From: Selenomonadales bacterium
GTDB taxonomy: Bacteria > Bacillota > Negativicutes > RGIG982
NCBI GenBank assembly: GCA_017390595.1
Contig: JAFPBC010000040.1
Span: 1-10,664, forward strand
Length of the DNA stretch: 10,664 nucleotides
Direction: 5' to 3'
A program made the position numbers and the translations under genes. How positions within the stretch are numbered: the stretch's first letter is position 1; each line of letters begins with the position of its first letter. The notes below the pieces were generated by a model. The model was not told the origin of the DNA. It was given only the letters and a program-made list of their open reading frames with translations, and made no database searches. This document shows positions 7,533-10,664 of this stretch, in pieces.

Positions 7533-7567
7533 AATAAGCCTGCCTATCATCGGCAGGCTTATTTTTA
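7533..7567 (+). terminator. Intrinsic terminator after the MetF-like gene
   Basis: A perfect 12-pair inverted repeat, AATAAGCCTGCC (7533-7544) and GGCAGGCTTATT (7552-7563), encloses the 7-base loop TATCATC and runs into a T-rich tail. It would close the transcript that starts near 883. The A/T outer pairs mean the reverse strand is also flanked by an A-run, so partial bidirectional action is conceivable. Confidence 0.9.
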
Positions 7568-7596
7568 TCGAACGATCAAAGAAAGGCGGTGGTTGG

Positions 7597-8175
7597 ATGG
7601 AGATTCGCGATCGTATAGAAGCATTCAAACCGATGTGTCCGCAAGAAGATGCCGACCGTGCGTTGGCTCTCAAGATGATAGAAGAATATCCTGATAACGT
7701 GTTGACGCGTGACAATCTGCTCGCGCATTTTACCAGCTCGGGCTTCGTCGTAAACGAAACGCTCGACAAGGTGCTGATGGTGCATCATCTCATCTATCGA
7801 ACATGGGCATGGACGGGCGGTCATGCCGATGGCGAGGCCGACCTTTTGGCAGTCGCTATTCGTGAGGCAGAGGAGGAGACGGGTGTTGGGAATCTCAGAC
7901 CGCTTACGGGCATGATGGATTCGTTCGATGTTTTGCCTGTTTACGGTCATGAGAAAAAAGGCGCGTATGTCGGAACGCATCTTCATCTGTCTGCCGCTTA
8001 TATCCTTGTGGCGTCCGAAGAAGATGCCATCCGCATCAAAGAAGATGAAAACGACGGTGTGCGCTGGATACCGCGCAATGAGATGGACAAGTATTCGAAC
8101 GAACCGTACTTGATACGGATATATGAAAAATTGTGGCAGAGGGCAGATGCATATGATAAGCGAACGAAACGATGA
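7597..8175 (+). CDS. Nudix hydrolase
   Basis: A 192-residue protein with a Nudix box at residues 75-97, GHADGEADLLAVAIRE followed by AEEETGV. The metal-binding REAEEETGV part is intact (R89, E90, E93, E94, G96). The first Glu of the GX5EX7REUXEEXGU pattern is Ala81 here, with Glu80 next to it. An N-terminal segment (about 1-45) precedes the fold, which starts around SGFVVNETLDKVLMVHH. Nudix enzymes cleave nucleoside diphosphates linked to another moiety; the substrate cannot be read from this sequence. Being co-transcribed with mutY suggests, but does not show, a nucleotide clean-up role. SD AAAGGCGG is at 7582-7589. The gene begins only about 30 bases after a strong terminator and its 3' end overlaps mutY by 23 bases. 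Confidence 0.88.
   Translation: MEIRDRIEAFKPMCPQEDADRALALKMIEEYPDNVLTRDNLLAHFTSSGFVVNETLDKVLMVHHLIYRTWAWTGGHADGEADLLAVAIREAEEETGVGNLRPLTGMMDSFDVLPVYGHEKKGAYVGTHLHLSAAYILVASEEDAIRIKEDENDGVRWIPRNEMDKYSNEPYLIRIYEKLWQRADAYDKRTKR
8138..8143 (+). promoter_or_regulatory. Ribosome site deciding the mutY start
   Basis: AGAGGG lies nine bases before ATG 8153 and only three before ATG 8147. The in-frame ATG at 8123 has no comparable site and would add ten non-family residues. Confidence 0.6.
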
Positions 8176-9241
8176 GATATATGCTGTCGGTCAACTGTCG
8201 CGTATCGTGTCTCCGCTTCTTGCGTGGTATGCGAAACAGGCACGCGACTTACCGTGGCGAAGATCGCGCGACCCGTATGCGATATGGGTATCGGAGATCA
8301 TGCTTCAACAGACGCGCGTAGAAGCTGTCAAACCGTATTTCACGCGATTCATGGCAGAACTTCCGACGGTCAAGCATCTTGCCGAGGCAGATGAAACAAG
8401 ACTGCTGAAATTGTGGGAAGGTCTCGGCTATTACAGTCGTGCGCGTAATTTGAAAAAAGCGGCGTTGACGGTGATGTGCGAATACGGCGGACGACTGCCG
8501 CGTTCGTACGATGCGCTGTTGTTACTATCGGGTATCGGTTCGTATACGGCAGGTGCAGTCGCTTCTATTGCCTTTGATATCCCTGTGCCTGCGGTCGACG
8601 GCAACGTGCTTCGTATCGTATCGCGTATCTTGGCCGATGACAGTGATATCGCCGACGCGAAAACGAAACGTGCTGTGACGGATATGCTCGCGAAGATCAT
8701 GCCGCAAGGTCGGGCGGGCGACTTTAACCAAGCGTTGATGGACCTCGGTGCGACAGTCTGTCTGCCTGTGGGCAAAGCGCGATGTGAAGTGTGTCCGCTG
8801 AAGAGTCTTTGTGAAGCGTATCTTGACGATATCGTAGAGTCGTTTCCTGTCAAGTCGGCGAAGAAACAGCGGCGCATCGAAAAGCGAACGGTATGGCTCG
8901 TATCCTGCGGGGATAGGGTCGCGATCCATCGCAGAGAGCAGAAAGGCCTTTTGGCAGGTCTGTGGGAGTTTCCGAACGAGGAAGGTCATCGCTCGATAAA
9001 AGCGTGGCGAGAAGAACTGGCAGAACGCGGATGGCATGCAGTGAGCATCAAGAGCGCAGGCGAAGCGAACCATATCTTTACACATATCGAGTGGAAGATG
9101 AAAGGATATTGGGTAGAAGTCAGCGAATTGATAGCAGAATGGGAATGGGTCGGGCGAGATGAATTGACAGATGTTTACCCCATCCCGACAGCATTTAAAT
9201 ATTATCAAGAGCAAGTAATGAAAAAGGAGGTGCAAAAATGA
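8153..9241 (+). CDS. mutY: A/G-specific adenine glycosylase MutY
   Basis: A 362-residue base-excision repair enzyme that removes adenine mispaired with 8-oxoguanine. The N-terminal helix-hairpin-helix glycosylase domain has the catalytic Glu in SEIMLQQT (E48). The hairpin LLSGIGSYTAG is at 124-134 (usually LPGIG, so Ser replaces Pro), and the conserved Asp is in VDGNVLRI (D149). The iron-sulfur loop has four Cys (203, 211, 214, 220), spaced C-X7-C-X2-C-X5-C instead of the usual X6 first gap. The C-terminal Nudix-like domain, which reads 8-oxoG, shows GLLAGLWEFP and FTHIEWKMKGYW. ATG 8153 is chosen by ribosome-site spacing. It overlaps the Nudix gene by 23 bases, and its stop overlaps the next start as ATGA. 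Confidence 0.94.
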   Translation: MISERNDEIYAVGQLSRIVSPLLAWYAKQARDLPWRRSRDPYAIWVSEIMLQQTRVEAVKPYFTRFMAELPTVKHLAEADETRLLKLWEGLGYYSRARNLKKAALTVMCEYGGRLPRSYDALLLLSGIGSYTAGAVASIAFDIPVPAVDGNVLRIVSRILADDSDIADAKTKRAVTDMLAKIMPQGRAGDFNQALMDLGATVCLPVGKARCEVCPLKSLCEAYLDDIVESFPVKSAKKQRRIEKRTVWLVSCGDRVAIHRREQKGLLAGLWEFPNEEGHRSIKAWREELAERGWHAVSIKSAGEANHIFTHIEWKMKGYWVEVSELIAEWEWVGRDELTDVYPIPTAFKYYQEQVMKKEVQK

Positions 9242-9789
9242 ATTTTGTAGCGATCGACTTTGAAACGGCGAACCGCGAACGAAACAGCGCGTGCAGTGTA
9301 GCTGTTGTAGAAGTGCGCGATGGCAAGCTGTATGACAGCTATTATACGCTCATTCGTCCGCCCGAGATGCGATTCGATGCGAATTGTATCGCGGTGCACG
9401 GTATCTATCCCAAAGATGTAAAAGATGAGCCGACGTTCGCTGATATCTGGCCCGAACTTCGTGCGCGACTGGCAGGCAAGATCGTTGTTGCACATAATGC
9501 GACGTTCGACATGGGTGTGCTTCGTGCGTGTCTCGAGACGTATCATCTTGGCAAACCGAAGTTTCACTATTTTTGCACCGTTCAGATGGCAAGACGTGTC
9601 TGGCCTCATCTCCCGAACCATCGTCTCAATACGTTGGCAGATCATTTCGGGATAGATTTTCAGCATCACAATGCGATGGATGATGCAAGAACGTGCGCGT
9701 ATCTTGCTGTATTGGCAGGCCAAGAAAAAGATTGTGATAACATATTTGAACTCATCCATCATATCAAATGGGTCGGTAAACCGTTCTAG
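9238..9789 (+). CDS. DEDDh 3'-5' exonuclease (DnaQ/epsilon-like, stand-alone)
   Basis: A 183-residue single-domain exonuclease of the DnaQ superfamily. Exo I is DFET (D7, E9), Exo II is HNATFD (D91), and Exo III is HNAMDDA with H144 and D149, giving the full DEDDh set for two-metal 3'-5' hydrolysis. AVHGI (H54) is another typical block. The protein lacks the extra domains of PolC or a helicase-linked exonuclease, so it is a stand-alone form often annotated as Pol III epsilon-like. Whether it proofreads, degrades RNA or trims repair intermediates cannot be told. The ribosome site AAGGAGG at 9224-9230 is strong, and the start overlaps the mutY stop (ATGA). That implies coupled translation with mutY. 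Confidence 0.9.
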   Translation: MNFVAIDFETANRERNSACSVAVVEVRDGKLYDSYYTLIRPPEMRFDANCIAVHGIYPKDVKDEPTFADIWPELRARLAGKIVVAHNATFDMGVLRACLETYHLGKPKFHYFCTVQMARRVWPHLPNHRLNTLADHFGIDFQHHNAMDDARTCAYLAVLAGQEKDCDNIFELIHHIKWVGKPF

Positions 9790-9804
9790 GAAGAAGGAAT
9801 CGAT

Positions 9805-10290
9805 ATGATACTTGTCAGCAGTTGTTTGCTCGGAGAATGTACAAAATACAGCGGTGGACATAACCTCTGTCCGTTTTTTGAAACGAAAAGAGAAGGTATC
9901 ATTTCTGTCTGCCCCGAGGTGATGGGCGGACTTAGTACACCGCGTCCCCCTGCGGAGATCGTGGGCGGCAGCGGTGAGGACGTTATCGAAGGCACGTGCA
10001 AGGTATGCTCGAAAGTCGGCACCGATGTGACGGCAGAATTTCTTCGCGGAGCTGAAAAAGCATTGGCACTTGCTAAGGAGCATCATGTACAGTACGCTGT
10101 GCTCAAAGAGAGCAGTCCGTCTTGCGGGTCGCATACCATCTATGACGGCACATTCTCGGGCGTGAAGCGGGCGGGTGAAGGTGTCACGACATCACTTCTT
10201 CGCGCGCATGGTATCACGGTCTACTCGGAGAAGGAGCTTACCGAAGAATTGTGGCAGATGATGGTCGCCGCGTCTTGCGAGAAGGCATGA
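9805..10290 (+). CDS. DUF523 protein, TudS-type thiobase desulfidase family
   Basis: A 161-residue DUF523 protein. DUF523 includes TudS, a [4Fe-4S]-type enzyme that removes sulfur from 2-thiouracil. Conserved features are the N-terminal SSCLLGE (C7), VCPEVMGGLSTPRPPAE (C36) and KESSPSCG (C107). These three Cys are the expected cluster ligands in TudS-type proteins. Further Cys (12, 22, 65, 68) are present but less diagnostic. TudS activity is inference from the family; many DUF523 members are untested. The SD GAAGGA at 9793-9798 is six bases from ATG, and the gap to the exonuclease gene is 15 bases. It is therefore likely the last gene of the Nudix-mutY-exonuclease transcript. I see no terminator stem between its stop and the next promoter. 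Confidence 0.85.
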   Translation: MILVSSCLLGECTKYSGGHNLCPFFETKREGIISVCPEVMGGLSTPRPPAEIVGGSGEDVIEGTCKVCSKVGTDVTAEFLRGAEKALALAKEHHVQYAVLKESSPSCGSHTIYDGTFSGVKRAGEGVTTSLLRAHGITVYSEKELTEELWQMMVAASCEKA

Positions 10291-10317
10291 AAACGGTGAA
10301 AGAATCCGCATACTCCC

Positions 10318-10347
10318 TTGACAATGATAAGTGGAAAGTTGTATAGT
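10318..10347 (+). promoter_or_regulatory. sigma-A type promoter for the T-box/valS transcript
   Basis: A perfect TTGACA at 10318-10323 and TATAGT at 10342-10347, 18 bases apart, lie just after the DUF523 gene. The predicted start is near 10354, directly in front of the T-box leader. Confidence 0.82.
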
Positions 10348-10353
10348 TATTAA

Positions 10354-10598
10354 GTAATATGTAAAAGATGAAGAAGAGAAGGAGTACGCAAGCAGTCGAC
10401 TCATCAGAGAGAAGACTCATGGCTGGAAGGTCTTCGAGAGGCGTTGCGGAAGGTAGTCTCGGAATCGCTGCGGTGAAAGAAGAGTAAGCGCAGACGGCGG
10501 CACTCGTTATCGTGCATAGAGATTTCGCTGCGGCGAAAAATAAGGTGGTACCGCGAAAGTATGCTCTTTCGTCCTTTGTGGACGAAGGGGCTTTTTTT
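10354..10598 (+). ncRNA. T-box riboswitch (tRNA-Val sensing leader of valS)
   Basis: A leader of about 245 bases with T-box hallmarks. In stem I, AGTA (10383-10386) and GAA (10449-10451) flank the specifier loop. CGCAA (10387-10391) pairs with TTGCG (10444-10448). CAGAGAG is at 10405-10411, and an apical hairpin GAAGAC/GTCTTC (10411-10416, 10430-10435) carries GGCTGGAAG. Right after GAA the loop reads G-GTA-GTC, holding two Val codons (10453-10455 and 10456-10458); GTA is favoured because GTC would partly pair with GAGA at 10376-10379. A hairpin TTTCGC/GCGAAA (10523-10538) is the probable stem III. The antiterminator T-box AGGTGGTACCGCG is at 10543-10555, with TGGT ready to pair with the uncharged tRNA end. 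Uncharged tRNA-Val should favour antitermination and valS expression. Confidence 0.95.
10564..10598 (+). terminator. T-box regulated terminator before valS
   Basis: A stem of about 11 pairs, 10564-10574 against 10580-10590, includes GTCC/GGAC, two G-U pairs and a TTTGT loop. It is followed by seven T residues (10592-10598). It competes with the antiterminator formed by the T-box sequence just upstream. Confidence 0.92.
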
Positions 10599-10624
10599 AT
10601 GGTAAGAAACAGGAGGCAGTAAAC

Positions 10625-10664
10625 ATGGAAGAAAAACAGATCCCTACCGTCTATGATCCCGCAT
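10625..10664 (+). CDS. valS: Valyl-tRNA synthetase, first 13 codons (cut by window edge)
   Basis: The frame reads MEEKQIPTVYDPA, matching the usual ValS N-terminus (a short charged lead, then IPxVYDP). AGGAGG at 10611-10616 stands eight bases before ATG. ValS charges tRNA-Val in the cytosol. Position right behind a T-box whose specifier loop holds Val codons strongly supports the call despite the short reading. The rest of the gene lies beyond the right edge. Confidence 0.9.
   Translation, partial: MEEKQIPTVYDPA

Noticed and set aside
9205..10134. 309-codon minus-strand open frame across the exonuclease and DUF523 genes
   Set aside because: It lies over two motif-supported genes on the plus strand and shows no motif of its own.
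1..10664. Mobile element, CRISPR array, phage or defence system
   Set aside because: No transposase, integrase, terminal inverted repeats, spaced direct repeats or defence-type domains were found. Apart from the left-edge regulator, gene order and composition look like housekeeping chromosome.

Overview
The window reads as ordinary chromosomal DNA from an anaerobic, diderm Firmicute. The best guess is a member of the Negativicutes (Selenomonas-like). This rests on the gene mix (single-TatA Tat system, UbiD/UbiA pair, Fhs/FolD/short MetF, Val T-box before valS), strong Gram-positive Shine-Dalgarno sites, frequent TTG starts and a mid-range GC content. The genus cannot be fixed from the sequence alone.

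Layout. (1) Bases 1-226, minus strand: the N-terminal winged-helix part of a DtxR/MntR-type metal regulator, running off the left edge and with an odd N-terminus. (2) 348-803: a DUF441 (UPF0756/YeaL-like) membrane protein behind a short leader. (3) A promoter at 848-876 starts a tightly packed operon: tatA, tatC, ubiD-like, ubiA-like, folD, fhs and a short MTHFR-like gene. It ends at a strong intrinsic terminator at 7533-7567. (4) Nudix hydrolase, mutY, a DEDDh exonuclease and a DUF523 (TudS-like) protein form a second run from 7597 to 10290, with overlapping or near-touching genes. (5) A promoter, a complete T-box leader and the first 13 codons of valS fill the right end.

How the genes fit together. 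TatA and TatC form the twin-arginine translocase, which exports folded, often redox-cofactor-bearing proteins. The UbiD-like and UbiA-like proteins match the decarboxylase and prenyltransferase types used late in menaquinone synthesis; the UbiA protein most resembles the MqnP branch (inference). Fhs, FolD and the MetF-like protein cover formate to 10-formyl-, methenyl-, methylene- and probably methyl-tetrahydrofolate. The first operon therefore joins respiratory export, quinone and one-carbon genes. The second run is themed around nucleobase and nucleic-acid upkeep: A/G-mismatch repair, 3'-5' exonuclease, nucleotide-type hydrolase and a probable thiobase desulfidase.

No mobile element, CRISPR array, tRNA or rRNA gene was seen. 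I did not find a clearly undescribed system. The points most worth checking are the unusual cysteine spacing in MutY, the Nudix gene placed directly behind a strong terminator, the shortened MetF-like protein, the co-transcribed upkeep genes, and a duplicated hairpin in the T-box leader.
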